Source: Desulfobacula sp.
Lineage (GTDB): Bacteria; Desulfobacterota; Desulfobacteria; Desulfobacterales; Desulfobacteraceae
Reading direction: 5' to 3'
Length of the DNA: 64,000 bases
Assembly (NCBI RefSeq): GCF_030611305.1
Contig: NZ_JAUWQB010000001.1
Location: forward strand, 1 to 64,000
The first letter of the stretch is position 1. Each line of letters begins with the position of its first letter. Shown piece after piece: positions 51,568-61,325 of the stretch. The notes below the pieces were generated by a model. It was given only the letters and a program-made list of their open reading frames with translations. It was not told the origin of the DNA and made no database searches. A program made the translations under genes and the position numbers.

Positions 51568-53271
51568 TTAGTAAACAATATGATTCATTTGATTTTTTTT
51601 TTGTGAAATTTTATCTATGACTTCATCCCGCAAAACTTTTTTAAAAAGTTTTTCCGTAACGGTCATGGGAAGTTCATCCCTGAACTCCACAAACTTTGGC
51701 ACGGCATAGGGAGCCAGGTGTTCACGGCAAAAACTGCGGATATCATCTTCAGTTACAATTTCAGGATAGTCTTTATGCAGCTTGATTACCGCTGCGATTC
51801 TTTCACTTCCCGGGATCTTGGGATCAGGAACTCCAAATGACGCTGCCATGAGCACAGCAGGATGCTTAAAAATCACCTCATCTACCTGGGTGGAATAGAC
51901 CTTGTTACCTGACACATTGATCATATCTTTGATCCGGTCTGTCATATGAAAATAACCGTCTTCATCCATGTAGGCAATGTCCCCGGTTTTCAGCCACCCG
52001 TCTTTAGTAAGACCGGAACCTGTTTCAGGCCAATACCCTTTCATGACCTGTGGGCCTTTCACCAGGATTTCTCCGGGCTCTCCAAAGGGCGTTTCCTCCC
52101 CGGTATCCTGGTCTATGATTTTACATTCCGTGTCAGGGGCAGGCACACCAAGCCCTGTTTTTTCCTTGAGCATGAATCCTGTGATTTTAGAAAAACCAGA
52201 GATATTAAAATGTGTTAAAGGTCCGGTTTCGGTAAGACCATAGCCTTCAGATACAGGGTTTCCAAGTTCATCTTTGATGGAATCTGCTACATCCTTTGGC
52301 AAAGGAGCGGCTCCGCTCATGGGGATCGCATTGATTCTACCGACTTTTTTCTGTGCAATGCGCATGAATTGCGTGGGTACGGCCGTAATCATGAATGGCC
52401 TGTACTCCTTTATGGTTTCCACAATAAATTCAATGTCCCTGGGATCAGGCATCAGAATCAGGCGCATCCCAAGATATGCGGCAGACTGGGACATATACCG
52501 GCCGTAGGAGTGAAACAGAGGCACTGGTAAAAGAATCGAGGATTTACCTTGAATGCCCTTGATCATGGGTTTCATCATCCAGGGAAGCCCCATGCGGATA
52601 CAACAAGCCCGGTTGAAATGGGTGATCATGACACCTTTTGGCACCCCTGTGGCACCTCCGGTAAAGGCCAGTTCACACAAATTGTTTTTAGGGTCTATTG
52701 TTATGTCGGGTGGTATAGCCTCGCTGTCCTCAAGAAGCTGTCTGAACTCATAAACGCCGTCAGGTATGTCTTCTTCTACGGGTTCTATGTCAAACCCCTC
52801 TTTTGAAGTCACAATGACAGAGGAAAACCTGCATTTCTCCTTGAGATTTAAAACCCTTGTTAGCTGGTCTTCACGGCAGATCAGTACTTTGGCTTTTCCG
52901 CTGCCTGCTTCATGGACCAGTCCATCATCCGTACGCAGAATACTGGTTGGGATAGCTGCCGCACCTGTTTTTAAAATACCCCAGTCTGCAATAATAGCTT
53001 CAGGGCAGTTGGGCAGGAAAACACAGACCTTGTCTCCTTTTTTCACGCCGAGACCTGTCAGGGCGTTGGCAAGTTTGTCTGCATAAATCTTGAGATCCTT
53101 GTAGGTAATGGTGCGCTTAAGAAACAGAATTGCAGTCTGGGCAGGATATTTTTTGGCAGCATTGTCCAGAACATTGAAAAGAGGCTCTTCAGGATAGGGT
53201 GCCAGGCTGTGGTCCAGCTTATAGGGACCCAGTTTATAGCTTTTTAACCAGGGTTTATCTAAATAACTCAA
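51568..53271 (-). CDS. AMP-forming acyl-CoA synthetase
   Basis: A 567-residue adenylate-forming ligase. The phosphate loop is TGGATGVPKGVMITH near 205, followed by SEGYGLTETGPLTH near 340, WLKTGDIAYMDEDGYF near 430 and the C-terminal lysine region VTEKLFKKVLRDEV. It activates a carboxylic acid as acyl-AMP and then acyl-CoA. I used the TTG at 53271, since GGAG lies eight bases upstream; the longer GTG start at 53280 overlaps that site. The AOR next to it could supply the acid from an aldehyde. Confidence 0.9.
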   Translation of the reverse strand: MSYLDKPWLKSYKLGPYKLDHSLAPYPEEPLFNVLDNAAKKYPAQTAILFLKRTITYKDLKIYADKLANALTGLGVKKGDKVCVFLPNCPEAIIADWGILKTGAAAIPTSILRTDDGLVHEAGSGKAKVLICREDQLTRVLNLKEKCRFSSVIVTSKEGFDIEPVEEDIPDGVYEFRQLLEDSEAIPPDITIDPKNNLCELAFTGGATGVPKGVMITHFNRACCIRMGLPWMMKPMIKGIQGKSSILLPVPLFHSYGRYMSQSAAYLGMRLILMPDPRDIEFIVETIKEYRPFMITAVPTQFMRIAQKKVGRINAIPMSGAAPLPKDVADSIKDELGNPVSEGYGLTETGPLTHFNISGFSKITGFMLKEKTGLGVPAPDTECKIIDQDTGEETPFGEPGEILVKGPQVMKGYWPETGSGLTKDGWLKTGDIAYMDEDGYFHMTDRIKDMINVSGNKVYSTQVDEVIFKHPAVLMAASFGVPDPKIPGSERIAAVIKLHKDYPEIVTEDDIRSFCREHLAPYAVPKFVEFRDELPMTVTEKLFKKVLRDEVIDKISQKKNQMNHIVY

Positions 53272-53345
53272 AATTTTCACTCCTGCGATTATTTTTTTTA
53301 ATTAATAAAGGACAAGATAATTTATTTTGCAGCTTTTCCGCGGAT

Positions 53346-55211
53346 CTACTTGGCAATATCTTCTTGAATTCCAAGTGCTAAAAGTTTATCAGATCCGGGG
53401 TTGCCCGTTGTCTTGTCCCAGCCCCTGAAATCGTAATAGGCATCTTTCATCATTTCCAGGGTTTCTTCATCTATGACCATGCCCTTTGCCGGACCTTCAG
53501 GCAAAGGATCTTTCATTAAGCGACCAGGAAGCGTATCATGGGTCCTGTCCATGCCGACTTTTGCATTATACAGCCGTGCCAGGTTGTAAATACGCTCGCC
53601 GCAGCGGCGGAAGTCATCCACATCCATGTCCCAGCCCAGGGCATAATTTATCAGCTCCGTATAGTCTGATGCTGGAAGCAACATACCCATGAATTTGCAG
53701 GCCCCGATTGCATCAAAAGCGGTCAAGGCGTTTTCCAGGTCCACAACAACTTTTGTTTCTCGGGGGTCTGCAACAAAAGGATCTTTTATTTTGCTGTCAT
53801 CCACTAAAACAAAGGGAGAATCAATAAAAGTAGGGCCTTCTATAAAAGCTGTGATATGATCTCCTCCTCTGTTGGCTGTCACATACCCCAGTCCGCATAT
53901 CTTTGCGGCACGCGGATCATAGGCCGGCAGTTCCATGCCTTTGACGTTCATGGCAAAATGGCTTGAATTTTTTCCAAGTTTTTGAGCTGCAATGCGGGAA
54001 CCTTCTGCCAGAAGATCACCAATACCTTCTCTTTTAGCAATTTTTTTCACCAGATCAATGACCAGGTCTGCATTACCAAATTTAAGTTCCAGTCCATGGG
54101 TCATTTCTTTGGTCAAAATACCCTTTTCATAGCACTCCAAAGCAAAAGCAATGGTGGAGCCTGTAGATATGGTATCAAGTCCGTTTTCATTGCAAAGATA
54201 GTTAGCCATGGTTATGGCATTCATGTCAGATACACCGCACAGGGCTCCTAAAGTGTTGGCAGATTCGTATTCAGGGCCTTCACCGGTTTTTCCGGCATAC
54301 TTTCCTTCTTTAATCGTTGTGCCGCGACCGCAGGCGATTGGACAGGCAAAGCAGGATACACCCTTATCCAGAACCGTGTTGGTCAATGCCTCGCTGTTGA
54401 CTTTTTCGATGTCATCAAACACACCCGTCTGCCAGTTACGGGTAGGATAGCCGCCCCGTGCATTGACCATGTCCGATACCATGTTTGTGCCAAAAGCTTC
54501 AAACCCCACTTTGAGCATGGATTCATCCAGAAAATCAATCTGACGTCTGGCAGTTGTTTTAAATTTTTCAGGATCTGCAATATCGAATTTGGCTTTTCCT
54601 GCACAAACAATGGCTTTAAGCTTTTTAGACCCCATGACGGCGCCCATACCTGTTCGGCCGACCGCACGGTGCTTGTTGTTCATAATGGCAGCATATCGTA
54701 CAAGATTTTCTCCGCCAGGACCGATGGACGCAATAGTAACTTTGTTGTCACTCGTCTCTTCGAGGATGTCTTCGGTTTCCGGAACGGTTTTGCCCCATAA
54801 ATTTTTGGCAGGCAGCAATTTAACTTCTCCGTCCAGAATTTCAAGGTATACCGGAATTTCAGAACTTCCTTCAATTATAAACCCGTCAAAACCAGCCCGT
54901 TTCATGGCAGGTCCAAAACTTCCCCCTGAGTTTCCATGACCCCATAAGCCTGTGAGAGGGGATTTTGCAACAACCGAGTATCGACTGGCACTTGCTGATG
55001 AGGTGCCTGTCAAAGGTCCCGTCATGAAAATAAGCTTATTATCCGGACCTAGGGGATCGGTATCAGCAGGTACTTCTTCGAACAGATATTTTGTTGCCAG
55101 CCCAGCACCACCCAGGTAATCCCTGGCCCATTGTTCTGGAATTGTTTCAATAGCTGTTGTGCCGCTGGTGAGATTAACCCTTAAGATTTTATCCATAAAT
55201 CCGTATTTCAT
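53346..55211 (-). CDS. Tungsten aldehyde:ferredoxin oxidoreductase
   Basis: A 621-residue AOR. The N-terminal MDKILRVNLTSGTT, GGAGLATKYLFEEVP and SRYSVVAKSPLTGLWG match the family. The 4Fe-4S cysteines are C287, C290 and C294 with a fourth in AFDAIGACKFMG near 510. It oxidises an aldehyde to a carboxylate with ferredoxin as acceptor, or the reverse. AGGAGG lies before the ATG. It is followed by the acyl-CoA synthetase and SCP2 genes, and is clearly distinct from the AOR at 43328-45232. Confidence 0.94.
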   Translation of the reverse strand: MKYGFMDKILRVNLTSGTTAIETIPEQWARDYLGGAGLATKYLFEEVPADTDPLGPDNKLIFMTGPLTGTSSASASRYSVVAKSPLTGLWGHGNSGGSFGPAMKRAGFDGFIIEGSSEIPVYLEILDGEVKLLPAKNLWGKTVPETEDILEETSDNKVTIASIGPGGENLVRYAAIMNNKHRAVGRTGMGAVMGSKKLKAIVCAGKAKFDIADPEKFKTTARRQIDFLDESMLKVGFEAFGTNMVSDMVNARGGYPTRNWQTGVFDDIEKVNSEALTNTVLDKGVSCFACPIACGRGTTIKEGKYAGKTGEGPEYESANTLGALCGVSDMNAITMANYLCNENGLDTISTGSTIAFALECYEKGILTKEMTHGLELKFGNADLVIDLVKKIAKREGIGDLLAEGSRIAAQKLGKNSSHFAMNVKGMELPAYDPRAAKICGLGYVTANRGGDHITAFIEGPTFIDSPFVLVDDSKIKDPFVADPRETKVVVDLENALTAFDAIGACKFMGMLLPASDYTELINYALGWDMDVDDFRRCGERIYNLARLYNAKVGMDRTHDTLPGRLMKDPLPEGPAKGMVIDEETLEMMKDAYYDFRGWDKTTGNPGSDKLLALGIQEDIAK

Positions 55212-55395
55212 ATTTTCCCTCCATTTAAATTAATCGGTCTTAATTTTATTTCTTCTGATGAGTGTCATCGAATAATAGCTGAATGGATCGAAAAATTTAA
55301 TGATTAAAAAAAATAACAGGTGTTGTGTAAAGAGGTTTTTAAACCATTAAACTCAGATTAAACTTTTCAACAAAGGCAGGATGGAATATCTTGTA

Positions 55396-55821
55396 TCAGG
55401 ATTTTGGCAATAGGTTTGCAAGTTCTTTCTGAATACAATAATAAATGTCTTCGTCACTGCCATAAACATCAATGACATCTCTGTGATTGATTAGTTTTTC
55501 CACAATAAATGTTGTCAGGTACAGGCTTGCAATGTTAGGATTTGAAATAAGCGTCCTAAAAGGGGCGACCATAAAATCAATATCAAAATCGTCTGCTTTA
55601 CAAAGAGTATCAAGACACCTTGCTATTTGCTTTTCAATGCTGGATTTGGAGACTGTTTCAACGAGGCCTGTTTCAATGAGTTTCATGGAGATTTTATTGC
55701 TAAAGGCATCTACGTTGTCCCGGATGGTGCTGATGGTTCTGATTCTTTCCCGTTCTTTGGATGATTCGATTTTTGAAAGAAGTTTTGCTTCCCTGTTTCC
55801 GGTATAAAAAATTTTAGCCAT
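55396..55821 (-). CDS. Hypothetical protein
   Basis: A 141-residue protein that I do not recognise. It begins MAKIFYTGNREAKLLSKIES and is mostly helical by composition, with many Lys and Glu residues. No signal peptide, membrane helix or metal motif is present. The ATG at 55821 has AAGGAT upstream; a longer frame from 55848 is not supported. It lies 82 bp after recJ in the opposite reading sense, as a separate minus-strand gene downstream of recJ, and could be in its transcript. Confidence 0.6.
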   Translation of the reverse strand: MAKIFYTGNREAKLLSKIESSKERERIRTISTIRDNVDAFSNKISMKLIETGLVETVSKSSIEKQIARCLDTLCKADDFDIDFMVAPFRTLISNPNIASLYLTTFIVEKLINHRDVIDVYGSDEDIYYCIQKELANLLPKS

Positions 55822-55902
55822 AAAATTATCCTTACTTATCAAAATCATAAAATATTAATCTATATTTATATAATAAAAACAGGACGTTTTTCAAGCTAAA
55901 AA

Positions 55903-57612
55903 TTAAAAATCCTCGATAATAATCTGAGCCGTGTTTGTTTTGAATTTATTAATTTTAATCTTAAATGCAATTTTAGGATAATAATCAGGGGAATTATCTG
56001 GATCATTGATATTAAAATGAAACGCCTCAACCCGATGCCGGGAAATGGAAGCGGCTTTTTCAAGAACCATTTTCCTGTGGTTGTTTCCAATAATATAAGA
56101 AGAGGTTACCCGGATGTCTTCACAGATAAATACCGGTTCAGGGTTTGCCACACCAAAAGGCCTTAACCGGTCAAGTTCTTTGGCCAGGTTGTAATCGATA
56201 TCTTCTAAATCAAGAATGGCATCAATGGTCAAGGTTTTTTGAAAATCTTTTTCAGAATAAACTTCTTCCATATGCCGATTCAAACTTTGACAAAGCGCTG
56301 GTAAATTACTTTTTTTCACCGTAAGTCCCGAAGCCATGGCATGACCGCCGAATCTCTCAAGCAGCGTCTCATTTTCCATGAGTGCCTGATGGATATTAAT
56401 ATGATTGATACTTCGACCGGAACCAATGGCATATTCACCGCTGCTTCCCAGTAAAATAACCGGGCAAAAATATTTTTTTGACAGCTTTGATGCGGCAATC
56501 CCTAAAACACTCGGGTTCCATTGATCATCCCATAAAAACAGGAGGTTGCTGTCTAACAGGTTGGGATTTTTGAGCAGGCGGCGTTCAATATCAACTATAA
56601 TTTCTTTCTCGATCTTTTGTCGTTTTGTGTTTAACTGGTCAAGAAGAGATGCTGTTTTTTCGGCATTAACGATATCCGGGCTGGTAAGTTGTGTAACACA
56701 GATTCTGGCATGGGAAATTCTGCCGGCAGCATTGATCTTTGGGACAATTTTAAATGAAATGTCATCTGAATCAATCTTTCGGGAATCAATTCGGCAGATT
56801 TCGACAAGCGATTTTATTCCAAGCCTTGTCCCCTGTCTGATTCTTTTAAGCCCTGCAATACAAAGCACACGATTTTCATTGATTAACGGAACCATATCTC
56901 CGATGGTTCCAATGGTAAAAAGATCCAGATAGTCTATGAGATTGGGTTCAGTGATGTCACCCCAAAAATTTTTTTCTCTAAAAAATTTTCTTAAACCCAT
57001 GACAAGAAAAAAAGCAACGCCCACACCAGCAAGAAAGTTTAAACCGGATGGACAGTCTTCTCTTTTGGGGTCAACCACTGCCACAGCAGAGGGCAGGGTG
57101 GCAGAAGGCTCATGATGATCGGTGATGATGACGTCGATATCTTCAAGATTGGCATCCTTGACTGCTTCATGGCTGCTCACACCGCAGTCAACCGTAATAA
57201 TCAAATCAATCTCCTGATCCAAGGCCATTTGAATATGATCTGGCTGGAGGTTGTAGCCCTCTTTGATCCGATGGGGAATATACCATGAAACATTTGCACC
57301 TGAATATTCAAGAAAATCACTGAGAAGCGCTGTGGCGGTGACACCATCCGCATCAAAATCTCCAAAAACAAGTATTTTTTCCTGATTTTCAACCGCAGTA
57401 AAAATCCGGTCCACAGCCTTGTCCATATCCTTTAAAAGGAAAGGATCGGTAAGATTTTTAAGGTTTGGATTTAAGAAGAAAATGGCATCCTCTACCGTGG
57501 AAATGCCTCTTGCTGAAAGCAGTGTAGCCAAAAGAGGATGGCAGTCCAAGCCTTTGGCTAACAGCTCAACGGTTTTCTGATCAGGGTCAAAATGTTTTAG
57601 TATTGTATCCAT
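55903..57612 (-). CDS. recJ: Single-stranded-DNA-specific exonuclease RecJ
   Basis: A 569-residue DHH-family 5'-3' exonuclease. The metal motifs are FGDFDADGVTATALL near residue 82, TVDCGVSSHEA near 140 and IITDHHEPSATL near 163. The DHHA1 and OB parts follow (GGHAMASGLTVKKSNL near 440). RecJ acts in recombination and mismatch repair. Length is normal. The ATG has no strong ribosome binding site. Confidence 0.95.
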   Translation of the reverse strand: MDTILKHFDPDQKTVELLAKGLDCHPLLATLLSARGISTVEDAIFFLNPNLKNLTDPFLLKDMDKAVDRIFTAVENQEKILVFGDFDADGVTATALLSDFLEYSGANVSWYIPHRIKEGYNLQPDHIQMALDQEIDLIITVDCGVSSHEAVKDANLEDIDVIITDHHEPSATLPSAVAVVDPKREDCPSGLNFLAGVGVAFFLVMGLRKFFREKNFWGDITEPNLIDYLDLFTIGTIGDMVPLINENRVLCIAGLKRIRQGTRLGIKSLVEICRIDSRKIDSDDISFKIVPKINAAGRISHARICVTQLTSPDIVNAEKTASLLDQLNTKRQKIEKEIIVDIERRLLKNPNLLDSNLLFLWDDQWNPSVLGIAASKLSKKYFCPVILLGSSGEYAIGSGRSINHINIHQALMENETLLERFGGHAMASGLTVKKSNLPALCQSLNRHMEEVYSEKDFQKTLTIDAILDLEDIDYNLAKELDRLRPFGVANPEPVFICEDIRVTSSYIIGNNHRKMVLEKAASISRHRVEAFHFNINDPDNSPDYYPKIAFKIKINKFKTNTAQIIIEDF

Positions 57613-57714
57613 TGGTTTAGAAGGAATTTATATAAACAAACCACCATAATGTCAATTTGTACCTTTAATAAAATACCTTGACAATTCAACCTATAGACAA
57701 TTATTTATAATTTC

Positions 57715-58893
57715 ATGGAAAACAATATTGTTAAGGCACTCATAAAAAAAGGGATAAAAGTTCCCAATCCCGAATCAGTCTATATATCAGAGGATGTCAA
57801 TCCAGACAGAATCTCAAGTGAAAATGTTATCATTTACGGCGGTTGTAAGATCATTGGAGAAAGCTGCCTGATTATGAGGAACTCCCAAATCGGATATGAA
57901 GCACCGGTTACACTTGAGAACACTTTAGTCGGAGAAAATACAAAATTAAAAGGGGGCTTTTTTAAAGGTGCTGTCTTTGCCGGTGATAATTCATTTGGCT
58001 CCGGAGCACATGTAAGGGAAGGCACTATATTTGAAGAAGAAGCCAATGCAGCCCATACGGTGGGTCTCAAGCAGACCATCCTGTTCCCATTTGTAACCCT
58101 GGGCAGCCTGATTAATTTTTGCGATTGTTTTATGGCCGGTGGAACAAGCCGTAAAAATCATTCTGAAGTCGGGTCTTCTTTCATCCATTTTAATTATACG
58201 CCAAATCAGGACAAGGCCACGCCTTCCATGATGGGGAATGTCCACCATGGTGTCATGCTGAATTCAGATCCGATTTTTTTAGGAGGGCAGGGGGGTCTTG
58301 TCGGGCCTGTCAGGATAGGATATGGCTGTATTACAGCAGCCGGTTCCATTATCAGGAAAAATGAATTGAAAAATAACCGGCTTATACTTGGCGGCGCTTT
58401 TAAGGATGTATCCATTCCAAAACAATTTTATGTTTATAAAAATGTGGCTCACATTTTGAATAACAATATTTATTATATAGCAGGGCTTATTTCCTTAAAA
58501 TTCTGGTACAAGCATATACGCCCGCTTTTTGTTTATGATGATTTTTCCCAAGGCTTGATCAAGGGCATGCAGTATAATTTAGATCAATGTATTGAAGAGA
58601 GAATTCAGCGGTTAAAGATTTTTTGTGAAAAATTGAAGTTGTCAAAAAAAACACTCCATGAAAAAGCAATGGATAAATTTAAACTGGCCGATGAAATTTT
58701 TAAAACCGAATGTGGAAATGATAATTTAAATAAAGAGGGCGAAATATTTATTCAGGTTATTGAAAAAAAAATAAGCCGGGTAGAAAAAAAATATATAAAA
58801 GTCATTCAGAGCCTGGAACCTGATGAGTGTGAAAAAGGCAGTCAGTGGTTGTTTCATATTGAACAGAGAATGATTGAAAAGTTAATAATATGA
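57715..58893 (+). CDS. Left-handed beta-helix acyl/nucleotidyltransferase-like protein
   Basis: A 392-residue protein. Residues 20-240 show hexapeptide-type repeats of a left-handed parallel beta-helix, with GHVREGTIFEE-like and TAAGSIIRKNEL blocks as in the C-terminal part of GlmU. The rest (about 250-390) is helical with coiled-coil character. There is no N-terminal nucleotidyltransferase domain, so it is not a full GlmU. It precedes glmM by 25 bp on the same strand, which suggests a role in amino sugar or cell envelope synthesis. Confidence 0.7.
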   Translation: MENNIVKALIKKGIKVPNPESVYISEDVNPDRISSENVIIYGGCKIIGESCLIMRNSQIGYEAPVTLENTLVGENTKLKGGFFKGAVFAGDNSFGSGAHVREGTIFEEEANAAHTVGLKQTILFPFVTLGSLINFCDCFMAGGTSRKNHSEVGSSFIHFNYTPNQDKATPSMMGNVHHGVMLNSDPIFLGGQGGLVGPVRIGYGCITAAGSIIRKNELKNNRLILGGAFKDVSIPKQFYVYKNVAHILNNNIYYIAGLISLKFWYKHIRPLFVYDDFSQGLIKGMQYNLDQCIEERIQRLKIFCEKLKLSKKTLHEKAMDKFKLADEIFKTECGNDNLNKEGEIFIQVIEKKISRVEKKYIKVIQSLEPDECEKGSQWLFHIEQRMIEKLII

Positions 58894-58918
58894 ACTAATA
58901 ATCTGGCAGGACTAAAAA

Positions 58919-60274
58919 ATGGGAAGACTTTTTGGGACAGATGGGATCAGGGGAGTTGCCAACCGATACCCCATAACGTGTGAAATTGCCTTGAAAACAG
59001 GAAGGGCGGTTGGACTCTTCGCCAAAGAGGGCGGTTATAAAACCGTAATTATTGGGAAAGACACACGGATTTCAGGAGATATGCTGGAGTCTGCCCTTGC
59101 GGCAGGTGTCTCATCAACAGGTATAGATGTCTTTCTGGCCGGTGTCATACCAACACCGGGGGTGGCATATCTGTGTTCTGATATTAAAAATGCAGGCGCA
59201 GGAATCGTCATATCCGCTTCCCATAACCCATATCAGGATAACGGGATTAAGATTTTTAAGCATGGGGGAGAAAAGTTATCAGAGGAACAGGAAAATAAAA
59301 TTGAAGATTATATCCTTGGCGGCGATAGTGTTCCACGGGGAAACGTTGGAAAAATAGCTGTAATTTCAGATAGTTTGGAAAGGTACTCCGCATTCTTGCT
59401 GTCCATGTTTCCTTTTAAGAAACTCGATAAAAAATTAAAATTGGTTATTGATAGCTCAAATGGGGCTGCGTCAAAAATTGCGCACATGGTCTTTAATGAT
59501 AAATTGTTTAACGTCCAATTTATTTATGATTCTCCTGATGGAAAGAATATTAATGATAGTTGCGGATCCCAGCACACACAAGAGTTGCAACGGTTGGTGG
59601 TCAAAGAAAAAGCAGACATTGGACTCGCATTCGATGGAGATGCCGACCGATTTATCGCTGTTGATGAAAATGGCAACGAGATTACAGGGGACAGAATTCT
59701 TGCTGTTTGTGCAAAGTTTGCAAAAGAGCGGGAAAATCTGAATAAAAATGTAGTTGTAAGTACAATTATGAGCAATATTGGTTTGGGCAAGACACTTGCC
59801 AGTCTTGGGATTGACCATATTAAATCTGATGTCGGAGATCGCAAGGTCCTTGAGGAGATGAAGAGATCCGGTGCTGTCATTGGTGGCGAGGATTCCGGCC
59901 ATATGATCTTTTTAGATTACCATACAACGGGAGACGGGATGCTTTCAGCTTTAAAGCTGCTTGAGGTAATGATGGAAACAGGCCAGTCATTATCCAGCCT
60001 TACTTCAGTTATGACAGTCTATCCCCAGGTACTCATGAATGTGGAAGTGGATGAGTCCCGCCCGGATTTTATGAAAATCAAAATAATTGCAGATACAATT
60101 AAAGCCGTTGAGAGAAAACTGGGCGATAGGGGTAGGGTATTAATCCGTTATTCAGGCACCCAGCCCTTGCTTAGGGTAATGGTGGAAGGACCCGATCAGA
60201 GCCAGGTTGAAAGGTATTGCCAGGATATATGCAAAAGCATTAAAAAAACATTTAAACGAAAAACGGGTATTTAA
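58919..60274 (+). CDS. glmM: Phosphoglucosamine mutase
   Basis: A 451-residue phosphohexomutase. It begins GRLFGTDGIRGVANRYPI, a GlmM hallmark. The phosphorylated serine is S101 in VISASHNPYQDNG, the metal loop DGDADR is near 243, and the sugar loop GEDSGH is near 325. It converts glucosamine-6-phosphate to glucosamine-1-phosphate for peptidoglycan and lipopolysaccharide. AGGA precedes the ATG. A strong terminator at 60261-60302 follows. Confidence 0.96.
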   Translation: MGRLFGTDGIRGVANRYPITCEIALKTGRAVGLFAKEGGYKTVIIGKDTRISGDMLESALAAGVSSTGIDVFLAGVIPTPGVAYLCSDIKNAGAGIVISASHNPYQDNGIKIFKHGGEKLSEEQENKIEDYILGGDSVPRGNVGKIAVISDSLERYSAFLLSMFPFKKLDKKLKLVIDSSNGAASKIAHMVFNDKLFNVQFIYDSPDGKNINDSCGSQHTQELQRLVVKEKADIGLAFDGDADRFIAVDENGNEITGDRILAVCAKFAKERENLNKNVVVSTIMSNIGLGKTLASLGIDHIKSDVGDRKVLEEMKRSGAVIGGEDSGHMIFLDYHTTGDGMLSALKLLEVMMETGQSLSSLTSVMTVYPQVLMNVEVDESRPDFMKIKIIADTIKAVERKLGDRGRVLIRYSGTQPLLRVMVEGPDQSQVERYCQDICKSIKKTFKRKTGI

Positions 60275-60302
60275 TATAAATTTAAATACCCGTTTGTATT
60301 TT
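60261..60302 (+). terminator. Terminator after glmM
   Basis: AAACGGGTATTTAA (60261-60274) pairs perfectly with TTAAATACCCGTTT (60282-60295), followed by GTATTTTT. The stem includes the last codons of glmM. It separates glmM from the convergent Bax-inhibitor gene. Confidence 0.8.
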
Positions 60303-60322
60303 TGGTTATTGGTGCTGGAAAA

Positions 60323-61030
60323 CTAGTCTCTGTTACCGCCAAAAATGAAAAGCATCATGATAAAAAGGTTGATAAAGTCAAGATAAAGGGTAAGCGCTCC
60401 CATCAATGCACCTTTTCGAATTATTGCACCTGTAGCGTTATTGGGAATAGTGGCTGACATGGTTTTTAATTTTTGGGTGTCATAGGCTGTAAGGCCGATA
60501 AACACAACAACACCGATATAGGAAATGATCATTTGCATGGCTGAGCTTTGCAGAAAAATGTTTACTACAGAGGCGATGATAATTCCGATTAAGCCCATAA
60601 ACATAAATCCGCCAAGAGATGTCAGGTCTTTTTTGGTGACCATTCCGTAAACACTGCAGGCAAGAAATGTTACAGCGCAAATCATAAATGTAGAGACAAT
60701 GGATGTAGCGGTATAAGCAAGAAAAATAAAAGATAAGGTTATCCCATTCAAAATCGAGTAAATGGTAAATAGGGCAGTCGCAGTCGCAGCATTAATCTTT
60801 TGAATTCTTGCGCTTAGAAAAAACACAAATCCAAGCTCTGCAAAAATCAGCATCATAATTAAGCCGGGGGTTCCGTATAGAAGTTGAACCAGGGTTTCAT
60901 TGTGAGACACATAGTAGGCAGTAAAACCAGTAAGTGCCAGCGCAATGGCCATCCAATTGTATACGCTTCTAATAAATGAATTTGTTTTTACCAGGACAGC
61001 GTTTTGTGAAACCGAAGAGTATGAATCCAT
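60323..61030 (-). CDS. Bax inhibitor-1/YccA family membrane protein
   Basis: A 235-residue protein with seven membrane helices and an N-terminal FIRSVYNWMAIALALTGFTA stretch. The C-terminal half carries the conserved VVFIGLTAYDTQKLKTMSA block with the Asp of the BI-1 family, then TLYLDFINLFIMMLFIFGG. Family members include YccA, which restrains the FtsH protease, and calcium leak channels. Which role applies cannot be told. TTGGAGGAA precedes the ATG. It stands alone. Confidence 0.94.
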   Translation of the reverse strand: MDSYSSVSQNAVLVKTNSFIRSVYNWMAIALALTGFTAYYVSHNETLVQLLYGTPGLIMMLIFAELGFVFFLSARIQKINAATATALFTIYSILNGITLSFIFLAYTATSIVSTFMICAVTFLACSVYGMVTKKDLTSLGGFMFMGLIGIIIASVVNIFLQSSAMQMIISYIGVVVFIGLTAYDTQKLKTMSATIPNNATGAIIRKGALMGALTLYLDFINLFIMMLFIFGGNRD

Positions 61031-61182
61031 TTTGTTCCTCCAAATAAGTTATTATTTAAGATGTAATATAACACGAAAGGGGGAGATTTCAAGATTATAA
61101 TTTGGTTAGGTGTTGAAATAAGGCCTGTTTTGATCAATATAATAAAAAGTTTACATAATATATATTATCAGACCTTAGGGAA

Positions 61183-61208
61183 AATATTGTGATTGCAGTC
61201 ACAATATT
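61183..61208. promoter_or_regulatory. CRP/FNR-type operator palindrome
   Basis: AATATTGTGA (61183-61192) and TCACAATATT (61199-61208) form a perfect 10-bp inverted repeat around TTGCAG. The core TGTGA-N6-TCACA is exactly the CRP-type consensus. It lies in the 295-bp gap between the Bax-inhibitor gene and xseA and could act on either. The rest of the gap shows only AT-rich sequence. Confidence 0.6.
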
Positions 61209-61325
61209 CATTTGTTGTATGATGACTGCCAATGGTTTTTAAAACAAAAATTTTATTGTTAAAAAAGCTTCTTTGTTTTATATATATTAATTTTGCATTA
61301 GAACTAAACTTTGTAACGGATAAGA

